Part shown: piece after piece, positions 23,445 to 32,999 of the stretch
How positions within the stretch are numbered: position 1 is the stretch's first letter
Layout of the letters: every line of letters begins with the position of its first letter
Assembly (NCBI RefSeq): GCF_921293095.1
Contig: NC_060249.1
Coordinates: 83,773,907 to 83,837,906, forward strand
DNA length: 64,000 bases
DNA from: Ischnura elegans
Lineage: Eukaryota > Arthropoda > Insecta > Odonata > Coenagrionidae
Direction of reading: 5' to 3'
Notes under the pieces: generated by a model
The model's input: the letters and a program-made list of their open reading frames with translations, nothing else
What the model was told of the DNA's origin: nothing
Database searches by the model: none
Position numbers and translations under genes: made by a program

Positions 23445-23985
23445 CAGCCGTTTACATGGAGACTCGGAGGCTGCGCGCTAGGATTACATTGTTTGAACAA
23501 TTGAGAATGGATATCTTTAAGAACGGCACTGAGAAAATAATATTAGATCCCCTCTATATTTCCAGGTCCGATAGAAGCGATAAATTAAGAGAGATATTTT
23601 GCCGAACGCATAGATATGCGAATTCCTTTTTCCCACGAACCATAAAGGACTTGAAGGATTTGGTGCTTTCCCGGCGAATCTTGCTGATGAAGTCTTCTCG
23701 GGAAATCAGCCGGGTCATGATGGACATTGCTGCCGACATTTCGACGGCCTTGGCCCGGATGACGATGGCAGAGAAGGCTTTCGAAACGTTGGCAGCAATG
23801 TCCATCCTGACCCGGCTGATTTCCCGAGAAGACTTCATCAACGTAAATGACTTTAATAAATGCCAGTGGTAATTCCGTTAGAGCGTTTCCTTTTTATGCG
23901 CAAATGGCTGGTGTCCTAACTCCCCCCTCCAACCTGCCTTTTAAACGGCCAACGGGGTAGAATGTAGATGTTGATATAGATAAAA
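23445..23985 (+). mobile_element. CR1/jockey-like LINE, RT C-terminus and 3' tail, split by a foldback element
   Basis: The frame reads METRRLRARITLFEQLRMD, then YISRSDRSDKLREIF, CRTHRYANSFFPRTIKDL, the characteristic last segment of CR1/jockey-like ORF2. At 23653 the frame enters an inverted-repeat insertion and the LINE resumes at about 23854 (GACTTTAATAAATGCCAG). It then runs to the tail GCTGGTGTCCTAAC...GTAGAATGTAGATG at 23905-23980. The tail-to-tail partner on the minus strand begins right after. Confidence 0.75.
23653..23841. mobile_element. Inverted-duplication element nested in a LINE, about 12-bp target duplication
   Basis: Arms of 49 bases (23686-23734 and 23791-23839; GATGAAGTCTTCTCGGGAAA) flank a loop with GACATTTCGACGG and TTCGAAACGTTGG. 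Flanks CATAAAGGACTT and CGTAAATGACTT match at 10 of 12. The interrupted LINE codons rejoin sensibly. Extra sequence lies only at the left, as in the 42170 element. Confidence 0.7.
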
Positions 23986-23989
23986 AGGG

Positions 23990-24360
23990 AAATGTTCTGA
24001 TGAAATTTCGCCTAGCATTTATTGAAGTCTTTCATCGTGTGGGGGATAAACGAATTCCCTTACCTATCCGTTCAGAAAAATGTCTCTCTTAATTTATCGT
24101 TTCTGTCGGACCTGGGAATATAGAGAGGCTCTAATATGATGTTCTCCGTGTCGCTCTAAAAGATATCAATACTCAATTGGTCAATATATCTACTATGCCT
24201 TGTACGCAGCCTCATAGTCTCTAGCGGCTCCCAGCCGAATTCGTTTATCACCTGTTTAACGCTTTCTTTACGCCCGTAGCCGTTTTTGACGAATCGCGCA
24301 GCTTTTAATCGTATTTTATCAAGTTCAAGGATTAAATCTGCACCGCATCCCATATGCCCG
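23990..24360 (-). mobile_element. CR1/jockey-like LINE RT C-terminus, minus strand
   Basis: The minus frame (65 codons from 24353) reads LELDKIRLKAARFVKNGYGR, KESVKQVINEFGWEPLETMR, LRTRHSRYIDQLSIDIF, matching the ORF2 C-terminal pattern KAARFV...GWEPLETRR. Downstream lie degraded YIPRSDRNDKLRE- and ERLQ-like codons. It meets the plus-strand copy at about 23985. Confidence 0.8.
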
Positions 24361-24523
24361 CTGCATATTCAAGGTGTGGTCGGACGAGTGAGAAGTAGCA
24401 TCTTTCTTTTACTTTCTCATCCGAATTTCTTCCCACAATACGCTAATAGGACGAAGGATAAATCATTACATCGAGTATTAAACGTAAAACGTATGTATAC
24501 ATAAATTGCTATTAGAAAAAATT

Positions 24524-24605
24524 CCCTTGGACCAGGGATAGATCCAAGGACCTTTGACATTTTGAGTCACTGAGATGACCACTACGTTATTCAGGTTCTT
24601 GAATT
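24524..24605 (-). mobile_element. tRNA-like SINE, partner of the copy at 25295
   Basis: The minus strand reads TAGTGGTCATCTCAGTGACT, then TGTCAAAGGTCCTTGGATCT and CCCTGGTCCAAGGGAAT. This is the same series as the plus-strand copy at 25295-25376 (GTCTCCGCAGTGGCCCTGAA, CAAAGGTCCGTGGTTCGATT, CCGGTCCAGGGGAAT). Box B is degraded here. Confidence 0.5.
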
Positions 24606-24609
24606 CCCT

Positions 24610-25290
24610 TGACAATTGTACTGAGCCTCGTGGTACTAGATATACTATGTAAATAGTAAGGGCGCTCCCAGGATCAAAACTAGGGGGGTGGTCAAGCCAT
24701 TGTTGTTCAAATTGTAACATTTAAGCATGGAAATGGTGAATGAAACCAATTTTTTAAGAACACTATAACAGCGGTTTATTAGTTTTTTAAATAATTTGCT
24801 TGAAGTAAAATGAATTTAGTTACAATAATTAATAGTAAAGGGCATAACTTTGTGGAAATCCTTTATCGTAGGAATAGAAGAATTAAAAACTTGGCTATTT
24901 CCACATGGAAATTTTATGTGACCGGCCATGGTTTCGATTCAGCGTAACACTATCAAGGAGAGGGGTACAGGTAAATTTCCGAGTGATGTTGGTTAGAGGG
25001 AGGTGAGGATTGGTAGGGGGAGGTTTCCCAAACAATCCCTTTTTTTCTTTTTCTTGCAATACATATACTGGTCAATCATCGAATCTATGGTCGGAAATAA
25101 TAAATTACCATGCGGAAATAGCCAAGATTTTATTTCCTCTATTCCTATTTTAGTTACATGTCTTTTTCGTGGGTTTAAAGAAAATGTGTTGAAAACTTTC
25201 GTTTCAATTTTTGCTTCTGGGGGGGTTGAGGGTAGCTGCCCCCTACTGCCCCTAGCTGGGTGCGCCAATGGTAAATAGTACTAGGTTAGG
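24610..25290. other. No recognisable gene
   Basis: A possible degraded tRNA-like segment at 24640-24690 (minus) and a G/C-run-rich patch at 25215-25265 that may be a MITE end; neither is firm. Confidence 0.3.
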
Positions 25291-25294
25291 TATT

Positions 25295-25376
25295 ATGCTG
25301 GTAGGCGTAGAAGTCTCCGCAGTGGCCCTGAAAGCCAAAGGTCCGTGGTTCGATTCCCGGTCCAGGGGAATTTCTT
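25295..25376 (+). mobile_element. tRNA-like SINE
   Basis: Box B GTGGTTCGATTCCCG and the preceding TGGCCCTGAAAGCCAAAGGT are clear; box A is weak. The ending GGTCCAGGGGAATTT is shared with the inverted copy at 24524-24605. It precedes the CpG-rich island by about 150 bases. Confidence 0.5.
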
Positions 25377-25702
25377 CTCATGGCAATTCACGAATATTCC
25401 ACCGCCGTTCACGTGGAAGGCTTCGAAATATTACACGCAAAACGGAAATACTTAAACGGCAGTTTTACTATTTTTTATATTGGATTGGCAAAAGTAGTGG
25501 CAAGGCTGGGCGACAACAGGTGTGCGTACGCCGATTTCGTAATGGGAGTGATCGCTTTGGTGGGTTCAATGGGAATATTTCCTTCGACCGGAGCCTTCCT
25601 CCTTTGCAGAGAAGTTCGGAATTCATTCCTCCTCTTCTGTTCCCCGCCAAGAAAGAAGGAGAGAGCGTTTTCCCTTGGCTTCAGCCGCCAGTGAGAGAGC
25701 GA

Positions 25703-25738
25703 GGGCGGGGGCGAAGGGGGGGAGGTGGTTGGGGAGGG
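25703..25738 (+). other. G-quadruplex-forming candidate in the CpG island
   Basis: Five G runs of 3 to 7 bases (25703-25705, 25707-25711, 25716-25722, 25731-25734, 25736-25738) are separated by loops of 1, 4, 8 and 1 bases. This meets the usual G-quadruplex pattern if the one 8-base loop is tolerated. It is upstream of the candidate first exon. Confidence 0.4.
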
Positions 25739-26124
25739 AGGAGTTCTAAAGGGGGTGAGTGATTGCTAGTTTTGAGGGGAGTAGAGGAGTGGCTGCCTCG
25801 CTTGGTTTGTGACCGTGTCCAGAGAAGGAGAAAGGGAGGGAGGAAGGGAGGACACGGAGGGGAAAGGTTCACGCTGCTGAAGACGCAGGGCGATCGCAGC
25901 GCCGCCGTAACAATCCAACACCACCGCCGCCTCGTAGTTTCCCTGGCAGCGCTTCTCCTCAGTCACCTCAGAGGAGTTGTGCACTTTCGACGGAGTGAAT
26001 TGTGGGGTTGCGTTCAACGTTTTTTTTTTGCCTTCCTTAACTTGTTTATCGAATTCACGTCGCCTCTGGAACTGTGTACGTCGGAACTGTTGTATGTAAG
26101 CTCTTCCTGGGAAACTCAAAAAAA

Positions 26125-26132
26125 TATAAATA
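26125..26132 (+). promoter_or_regulatory. TATA-box-like element
   Basis: TATAAATA lies about 700 bases upstream of the candidate ATG at 26823, in an otherwise CpG-rich island. A weak initiator-like TCATC follows about 25 bases later. Placement fits a core promoter, but single TATA matches are common in AT-rich DNA. Confidence 0.2.
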
Positions 26133-26822
26133 ATCGGACTCCATTCGAAAGTCATCTTTTCGTGATATCGCGATTCGAAAAAAACCGACTCTGATGTAGG
26201 TGTGTCGGGTTCGCTCGCCGCCGCCTGGACGTGGAAAACGTGCGGTCGCCGTTTTTCTTTCTGAGGCGCAACGTGAACCGCCCGTGACAGTGTTTGTGTC
26301 TTCTAGCGTCCATCTCTTATTGCCGTTCGCGCGTCGTCTTCTGGAAGGATTCAGTGGCCTGGCGCTGGTGCTTGCGAAGGCGTTCTTCGGCCTCTTAACA
26401 TTCGGAAAGAAGGCTCCCAGAGTCTTCCGATTTAGCGAACAAATGTCACCGCAGATGTGCCCAATGTGTATCCCCTGTGGTTGACCGTGACGTTTCTTCC
26501 TTCTTCTTCGTGTCAAACATCTTATTTGGAGTGGTTCGAGAAGGTTTGATACCTTACTTCGGGGATTTGTTCCATCCGGCACGGTTCTTTTCTTCTAACG
26601 ACTGTGCATACTATAGCGACAACGAAACGGGAGTGATTGATTGTTGAAGACCGTGGTGGCCCATGTTGGCCCCATGTGACCCTAAGGCCCCTCTCTCGAG
26701 TCCTGTTTGGAAGAAAGAGGGCGAGGAAGTGAGTTTTGTGGATAGGAGAAGATTTTCACCCTGGTCCTAAAGGAAGGAGTGTGTTTTGAGTGTGATCTTT
26801 TCGAGTGTGGCTTAATCCGGTT

Positions 26823-26916
26823 ATGAGTCGAAGGACGCGTGATTACAGGGTCCCCTACGAGGCACCTCCCCCGAGGTACACGGACGTCCCTGCCTCTGCA
26901 GCGACCATCGCATACG
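26823..26916 (+). CDS. Candidate first coding exon (31 codons plus 1 nt), gene unknown
   Basis: An ATG at 26823 with a purine at -3 opens a frame that begins MSRRTRDYRVPYE and continues with a proline-rich stretch containing APPPRYTDV, then ASAATIAY. The frame runs straight into a consensus 5' splice site, ACG followed by GTGAGT, with the intron GT at 26917-26918, leaving intron phase 1. PPRY fits the PPxY class of WW-domain ligands, which is only suggestive in so short a peptide. The exon sits at the 3' edge of the strongest CpG-rich island in the window (25.5-27.0 kb), as expected for a promoter-proximal exon. If read through, the frame stops at 27126-27128 inside repeat-like sequence, so splicing is the sensible reading. 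No family was recognised; the downstream exon is not identifiable in the window. The frame is also open upstream to 26805, but without another ATG. This is inference from splice and start signals, not homology. Confidence 0.45.
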
Positions 26917-27445
26917 GTGAGTTGATCTCTCTCCTACCACCACGACCAAACGGGTGTTCCCACCGTGGCGCGCAGTCGTCGGCACAGCCTCGTCAGGGCC
27001 GTCTGGCTCGCCTGAGCATCTCCGCGGGAGCCGGATTCAGACTCTCAACCAGTCATCCGTCCGCCGCCTACATTCCTAATGCCCCGCGGCTACCTTCGCT
27101 TGTTTCATTCCCTCCAGGTTGTACGTGAGAACTTGCCGAGTCTAAGGAGAAAACCGGTGTCTTCTGCACGTTTTGTTCCTTACTGACAGAGAAATGAGTG
27201 TTACCACTGTCCTTACCTTCACTTGTTCCTTCGATCGAGATTGTACGTGAGAACTTGCCGCGTCTTAAGATAAAACCGGTGTGTTCTGTACATTTTGTTC
27301 CGTACTGATAGAAAAAAAGTCCTACCGCTGTTCCCTTTGCGCATTCTCGGATGAAAAACAAGCATCGTACATCGGTTTTGTTTTCCTCGGTATGTGATCA
27401 TGAGGACTTGACGTATTTATTGGAGAAATACAATGAGCAATTTCT

Positions 27446-27713
27446 ATGGGCGCAGCCAAGAATTAATGCTAGGGGGGGAGGGGTTTAGGCGAAACTAATA
27501 TGAGAGGCCTGGGGGAATATTTAAAAGAAAAAAGGAAATTTTTAAGATTAATGGTTCAAAATGGCAAGTTTTACGGCTTTCTGAGGGATATTTGATTAAT
27601 CTTATCACTCTTCTGTAAGTAATATTTATACAATTAAGGAAAATGGATGACATTTAAATTTCTCTGAGCTCTGGGGGGAGGGGAAGGTTATCCCCTCCCT
27701 GCTGTGCCACTCG
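27446..27713. mobile_element. hAT-like MITE, diverged, inside the tandem array
   Basis: Imperfect terminal inverted repeats (ATGGGCGCAGC at the left, GCTGTGCCACT near the right end) bound an AT-rich core with G-run and C-run shoulders. Flanks CAATTTCT and TAGTTTCT could be an 8-bp target duplication, the size made by hAT transposases. It breaks the first array unit. Confidence 0.45.
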
Positions 27714-28048
27714 TAGTTTCTGAATATTTTGCTTTCTGCCGAAAGAAAAATGAGTCTAGCTGGCTTCCCCTTTACATTCTTCTCTGGTGATGATGTGCCC
27801 CAGATTTTTTTTTAACTTTAAGACATAATAAATTTGCGGTCACTTTAAAATGTTTTTATTTACATTACGAAATTGTGTATATGTGCATAGGATGGATGGA
27901 TTATTTAACTTAGACTTCAACCAGTATTCCGCTTGCATTCATCATGCTCCGCGGCCACTTCGATTGGTATTTTCCCGGGGTTGTGTGAGAGAACTTGCCG
28001 CGTTGTAGAAGAGAACCGGTGTACTCAGTGTATTTTGCACTCCACGCA

Positions 28049-28326
28049 TGGGCGTACCCAGCGGGGGGCAGGAGGGAGTAGCTGCCCTCCCCCCTTGAAG
28101 CAAAAGTAAATTTAGTTCCGAACGAAATTTTCTTTAATTCCAAGAAAAGTGATATTAACACAAATCATGTTATCAAAATAAAAATATTTTTTTTCCGAGG
28201 AAGTAACAAAAAAAATGATAAAACGCTATTATAATTTTCTTGAAATTTTGGTTTCATAACCTTTTCTGTATTACAACTTGAACGACCACGGCTTGCCCCC
28301 CTCTAGTTTTGGTCCTGGGTACGCCC
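28049..28326. mobile_element. hAT-like MITE with 8-bp target duplication
   Basis: Terminal inverted repeats GGGCGTACCCA and TGGGTACGCCC enclose about 280 bases without coding capacity. The flanking octamers are TCCACGCA (28041-28048) and TCCACGGA (28327-28334), matching at 7 of 8 positions. Family knowledge: 8-bp duplications are the hAT hallmark. It is inserted in the second array unit. Confidence 0.65.
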
Positions 28327-30074
28327 TCCACGGACAGAGAAATGAGTCTAAAAAGTGACCTCTCAAGATTATTCTCTGACTGTAGACTGGTTCAATTCAC
28401 CATATTTATTTCCATTAAGGTTGTTCATATCTCTCAGAGCTTCGAGGTATCCGAGGAGAAAGGCGGTGCAGTGAATGCTTTTCACACTCTGCTGAAAGAA
28501 AAGTGATACAAGCACTGTTCCCTTTGCATATTTTCCGACGTCGACGGACGCAGCATACCTTAGCTTTACGATGAGTAGAATTTGCGTTTAAAGAAAAAGT
28601 TGTTGATTTACATTACTGCCCTTCAAATACACGGATAATTGTGTATCTTTTATCGTGTGACGGAATAATCGTAGTGGATTTTCATCTCTTCATACTCTGA
28701 TGATTCTCGCTATAGATATTTGTATCTATTTTTTGTTTTATCAGCTGCAGATTGCATGCAAAAATTATTTTCTTTCGGTCCAATGCCAGTCGTCCGCCTA
28801 CATTCCTTCTGTCCCGCGACTAGCTCCGCTTGTTCTTTCTCTCGGGGCTGTACGTGAGAACCTGCTGCATCTTTACGCCGTAGAAAACCGGTGCAGCTTA
28901 TTCTTTGTAGAGCCTGCTGAAAGAGAAATGTGTCTAACCGATTTCCCCGCTCAAGAGATTCTTGGACGATAGGCTAGCCTAGTATTCCATTTTTATTTCC
29001 TTTGGGATCTGCCTGTGAAATCTTGCTGGTTTCAATTTATAAGTAACGGTTTAGTTAGTGAGGTTTGATTTCTGATTTAAGAGAAATGAGTGTAACCTAT
29101 TTCACCTTCTTATTACTCTCTGGGAATAGAGTGGCTCTGTTAATTTTTTCTCATCCATATTCCGCACACGTTATTTGAGCTTTGCGACGGGTTCAATTTG
29201 CGGTCACCTTAAAATCTGTTTATATGCATATTTGTATTTCGTGTGTGAAGGTCCATTGGTCATATGGTCGAGTTCAAGGTGTGTTTTTTTTTATTTTCGC
29301 GTTCAGTTTATTCGCGCTCTATATTTAAACATTTTATTGTTTGTTAATCAGCTGTTATGTATTGCTCCGAAGAATTACTTCAATTCGGGGTCCAGCAAGC
29401 ATTCGGCTCCTTTCATCTTGCACCGCGGGCTGCCTCGCTCATTCTTTCTGCCTGGTGCTGTACATGCAAGAGAATTTTCTGTTTATTGGAAGAAAACCAG
29501 TGTGTTTCGCTATTTGCCGAAAGACAAATGAATCTTACCGGTGTTATCTCGAAATTATTAACCGAAGATAGACCTACACAATAAGCCTTATTAGCTTTAC
29601 AATAGGTTCAATTTTCAATTTATTTAAAAGCTGTTTTTTTATAACTGCGATACGCCTGAATAAGGTTACTGAAATCTACGTATTATATTCTTGAATTTTT
29701 GTAATGAACTATCTTTTCTACATCGTCAAATGTTAGTTGCGATGTTCTTCTATGTTGTTTATTAATCAGTTGCATATTGGGTCGTCAAGAATATTTAATT
29801 CAGGCTCCAACCAATCATCCGCCACTTTTTTCCGTCCAGCGGGAAATTTTCCTTGCTCTGCCATTTGATGATGTATGTATGCTGGTGGGAGTATGGTGCG
29901 AATTAGAATAAAAGCGTTGGAGTTAGTGCACTCTATATCGAAATAGAAATGAATCTTATGAGTTCCCCGTTACACTCTCTTACATCTTTATAGCTACAGA
30001 GTAGATTAAATTCGCGTTAAATATAATTTTTTTTGTTTACATTATTGCGTTATGTTTAAAAATGGATAAATTCT

Positions 30075-32160
30075 AGTCTACTTGGTGTTTATTTTTGATT
30101 TTGCGTTTCCATCGTTTCTTCGTCAGATCATAGGAGCGTTATATTGTCATTTGCTTTGTTTATCTGCTAACGGAAGTGGGGTTGGGATGAAAATCAATGG
30201 AAAATAATTTCAAAGGGTCGCTCAGAGTGGTAGTTATCGATCAAAAAAATACGTAAGCATTCCGTTCAACTAGCTAGTTCTACGTAAAAAATGGCGGGAT
30301 AGTGTTATCAAACATAGCCGCAGTGGAATGAAGTTCGCATTTTGTCTAATTAAAATCTTATAAATATAAGTTTTGCGGATATTTATCTACCCACCTTGGA
30401 CTTACATGAGTACGGATATTTCTTATTTTTAAGCTACTTAACTGTGTCTTACGGACTTATGCGAACAATAATATTTTCGAGTGTAAATATTGAAAATCTT
30501 GGTGAACAATGGTAACTCATAGTCCTGTTTTTATATTTGACGATGTGTTTTAAATGCTTTTAAATTCGAAGGATTTATAGAAGTTGTGTTTCCAATACAG
30601 ACGCAATAAATTGAGTCCCATATATGGCGTAATTTTGTATCAATTTACGTTTTCACGGACATGCAACTAGTTGATGCGCGGTGATCGCTAGCATTCAAAT
30701 TTCTCGCATTTCCCTTGGCTTTCGCGCCCGACACTCGTTTAGAAGAGGGGAGTTTTCCGCACGCAATTTCCACTCCGTTGATAACGTTGGCCTTCAAAAT
30801 CTGCGCTCGCCCCGCGACCCCAGACCTCTGTTTTTATAAGTCGCAGCTGTTCAATAATTAGTGGCTAGATTAAGGTGTGTTTCTTTGCTCCCGCTGGCGG
30901 CGATATATGTGGGGAAATTGTTTTGTAATGGTTGTTATTTCGTGTCCTTAAGCAGTGTTGACAGAGTCGTCAAAACTCCTCTCCATTGTCACCATGCTGA
31001 GGATTCTCTACTTTACTGGATTTGAATATTCCCAGTGCATTGGGTTGTGGATTTTTCATTAAATGCATATTTCACCCAAGTGAGCCTCTTTCTTCTGTGT
31101 CATGATTGTGATTCCGTGGTTTGTGTTACTTTTACCAAGCCGTGGATTTGTCCTACCGTATTTAATGAATGAACCAGAAGACCTTAAAATAAATGCGATC
31201 AAAAGTTCCATGGAAATAGTTTTCATTTACCGTTTTTGTTAATATATGTCAGCGCATAGCTTAGGAGCGTGGAGGCTTAAGGTAATTTCAGCAAAATGCA
31301 AAATACTGCGAACTGCACATGTAAGGAAGGGAAGTCAAGTACTTTGTTTAAGTAGAAGTATATTTAGGTGTCATAAATCATGAAATCGATGTAACAGAAT
31401 GATAATTCTGGAAAATATCTGTCTTTTACTTCGTTGTTTTGTTATCCTAGCCGTCATATATCTTTCGTTTTATCATCGTGAACCTAGAACTCTATCTACG
31501 ATCACTTTTTAGTCTGCGTTTGGAGATAAGCACTGTATTATATTGTTTCATATGGTGGAATATCTCTCACGCCTAAGTTTTTGATATTTGATCGCCAATA
31601 AACTTAGTTTTCCGCCTATATAATAGCCACTATGGTCTCTAAACACGCATGGAATACTGATCGGTTTTTATGGGAGGGCCCTGCTGATCGTCCTTCCTTA
31701 TCCTAGTGGTTACTTACTGTTTGTCAATTGAAAATAAAGGCTGTGGTCAATTGAAGACAAAACTGTGGTCAATTGAAAATAAAGGCCAGCATCAGCTTCA
31801 TTTTCGGGCTGTGTACTCAAATCAATGGGGAATGTAGCGGCGTAGTTAACAGAACCCTGGGTTACGGACCGGAGGATATCGGAAAGCTTAGAACAGTAAT
31901 ACATGTAATGTATTTGTTCTCATCTCGCTCGAACTTCTCGGTTAGTTCCAGGTGACCCTGGGAAAATAATTAATCCCCTAAGCATGCGCGAGTGAATTTT
32001 TCTCTTCAGTGCCTTGGTTTATTGTTACCATTTCCACCAACCTTAAGGTTTAAGCTCTTGGGTGATTAATGACAATTCTGTGTTAAGTTTGAATCCACTA
32101 TCCTTGACTTAGCGTCACTCTGAGGGTAAGTTAGGCGAATATACGTGAATATGTAAGAAT
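30075..32160. other. Presumed intronic sequence, no gene identified
   Basis: AT-rich with a CpG-richer patch at 30670-30840. A short repeat at 31724 is listed separately; AACAGAACCCTGGGTTACGG at 31849-31868 may be half of a SINE. Confidence 0.4.
31724..31790 (+). repeat. Short tandem repeat, about 22-23 bp, three units
   Basis: TCAATTGAAAATAAAGGCTG, TCAATTGAAGACAAAACTG and TCAATTGAAAATAAAGGCC start at 31724, 31747 and 31769. Confidence 0.7.
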
Positions 32161-32172
32161 AATAAGATGATG

Positions 32173-32420
32173 ATCTTTCCATTCTATTCGGGTTTCTTCA
32201 CCGCGTTTGTTGTATTTTAAAGACAACAGTTTCGCCGGCGTTACAGTCGGCGTCTTCAGGTCAAAGGACCTGACCTTAAGGTAAGGCACCTTTGACCTGA
32301 AGACGCCGACTGTAACGCCGGCGAAACTGTTGTCTTTAAAATACAACAAACGCGGTGAAGAAACCCGAATAGAATGGAAAGATCATCTAACCAACGCCGC
32401 GAAAATCTTCGAACCTACAT
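32173..32420. mobile_element. Inverted-duplication element with perfect 99-bp arms and 12-bp target duplication
   Basis: Arms 32169-32267 and 32290-32388 are identical in inverse orientation around a spacer of about 22 bases. The flanks AATAAGATGATG at 32161-32172 and 32421-32432 are identical. The right side has 32 extra bases beyond the arm (32389-32420). Each arm contains CTGAAGA, a CGCCG/CGGCG hairpin, GAAAC and GTC. The sequence is shared with 5769-5850. No protein is encoded. Confidence 0.75.
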
Positions 32421-32842
32421 AATAAGATGATGTTTATACCTAATTGTTTTGGTGAAACTTTGTTTGTGTAACTTAATGGCACACGTGTATGAAAAACTAT
32501 AACCTTTCTTGAAAATAGTCGGTAAATAAGGTGATAAGAATGCATTCATCAATAAGATAGACGTCATTTTGTAGTGCGAGTGCAGAAGGGAGATATATAG
32601 AGCGTTATTTTCTCGAGACTGAAACTTGGTCGGATATCCGGCATAGAGTGCGCGAGAGCACATCCGGTAATGGATGTTGGGCATTCCCTTAACCCATCCC
32701 TCTCCCCCTCCACTCGTTAAATAAGACTGGTCGCTTGGTTACGCACTGCATTTTTTATCGCTATCTCTTTGAGCGTAAAGGGGAGAAGAATACTCTTTGG
32801 GTGCTGGTTTGCCTCTTTGTTTCGGTCGGGTCGCTTTCGGCG

Positions 32843-32909
32843 ATGGACGAACGCAACTCGCCGTGCGGAACCGTGAAGAATGCTGCATTTCCCGCGAGGA
32901 AGTCATCAA
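32843..32909 (+). CDS. Candidate alternative first coding exon (22 codons plus 1 nt), gene unknown
   Basis: An ATG at 32843 in good context (G at -3 and at +4) opens a frame starting MDERNSPCGTVKNAAFPA and ending RKSSS-like. It meets the donor GTGAGTGA with GT at 32910-32911. The exon is 67 nt, leaving intron phase 1, the same phase as the candidate exon at 26823-26916. The preceding 250 bases are locally CpG-richer than the surroundings. Without splicing the frame stops two codons later at TGA, so a coding role depends on that donor. The peptide is polar and has no recognisable motif. I infer an alternative promoter or first exon of the same plus-strand gene, but a chance ATG plus donor cannot be excluded. 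Confidence 0.33.
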
Positions 32910-32999
32910 GTGAGTGACGATTCTGTTTATTTCGCCGCGGTGATGTCAGACGGTTTTATCTCTGGCTCTCGCATACCGATGGTGCGAGCTGTCCTTGCA

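Larger units (their letters stand above)
25500..27020. promoter_or_regulatory. CpG- and G-rich island, likely promoter / 5'UTR region
   Basis: About 1.5 kb is clearly richer in G, C and CpG than its flanks, with G runs at 25700-25860 and dense CpG at 26200-26600 and 26930-27030. It ends at the candidate first exon. Several donor-like GTGAG sites occur (25690, 25755, 26729), so non-coding 5' exons are possible. Long frames here on both strands (25268-25762 plus, 26055-26582 minus) show no family resemblance and are best explained by low stop-codon density. Confidence 0.4.
27027..30070. repeat. Degenerate higher-order tandem repeat array
   Basis: A block of about 150 bases (start boxes TCAACCAGT / CATCCGCC, then CCGCGGCT, a pyrimidine tract, GTACGTGAGAAC, AACCGGTGT, GACAGAGAAATGAGT) recurs at about 27030, 27215, 27920, 28390, 28775, 28985, 29375 and 29795. 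A second tail block (AATTTGCGGTCAC.TTAAAAT, then TTTACATTA) follows at about 27825, 28570, 29185, 29600 and 30005. The order is box-box-tail three times, then box-tail twice. Subtracting two MITEs (27446-27713, 28049-28326), larger units are about 0.6 kb and later ones about 0.4 kb. Divergence is high, so the array is old. It starts about 110 bases after the donor of the candidate first exon, so it would be intronic. Function unknown. Confidence 0.75.

Noticed and set aside
25268..25762. Plus-strand frame of 164 codons
   Set aside because: Starts in a tRNA-like SINE and ends in a G-run tract with glycine/arginine repeats; no domain or splice logic.
26055..26582. Minus-strand frame of 175 codons
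   Set aside because: Lies across the CpG-rich island, is arginine-rich and low in recognisable motifs, and overlaps plus-strand frames; open because GC-rich DNA has few stops.
27068..28161. Minus-strand frames sharing a TGF..L-R-GKFS-like peptide as real tandem protein repeats
   Set aside because: Frames carry stops and frameshifts in other units and similarity is equally visible at the nucleotide level; kept only as part of the array finding.
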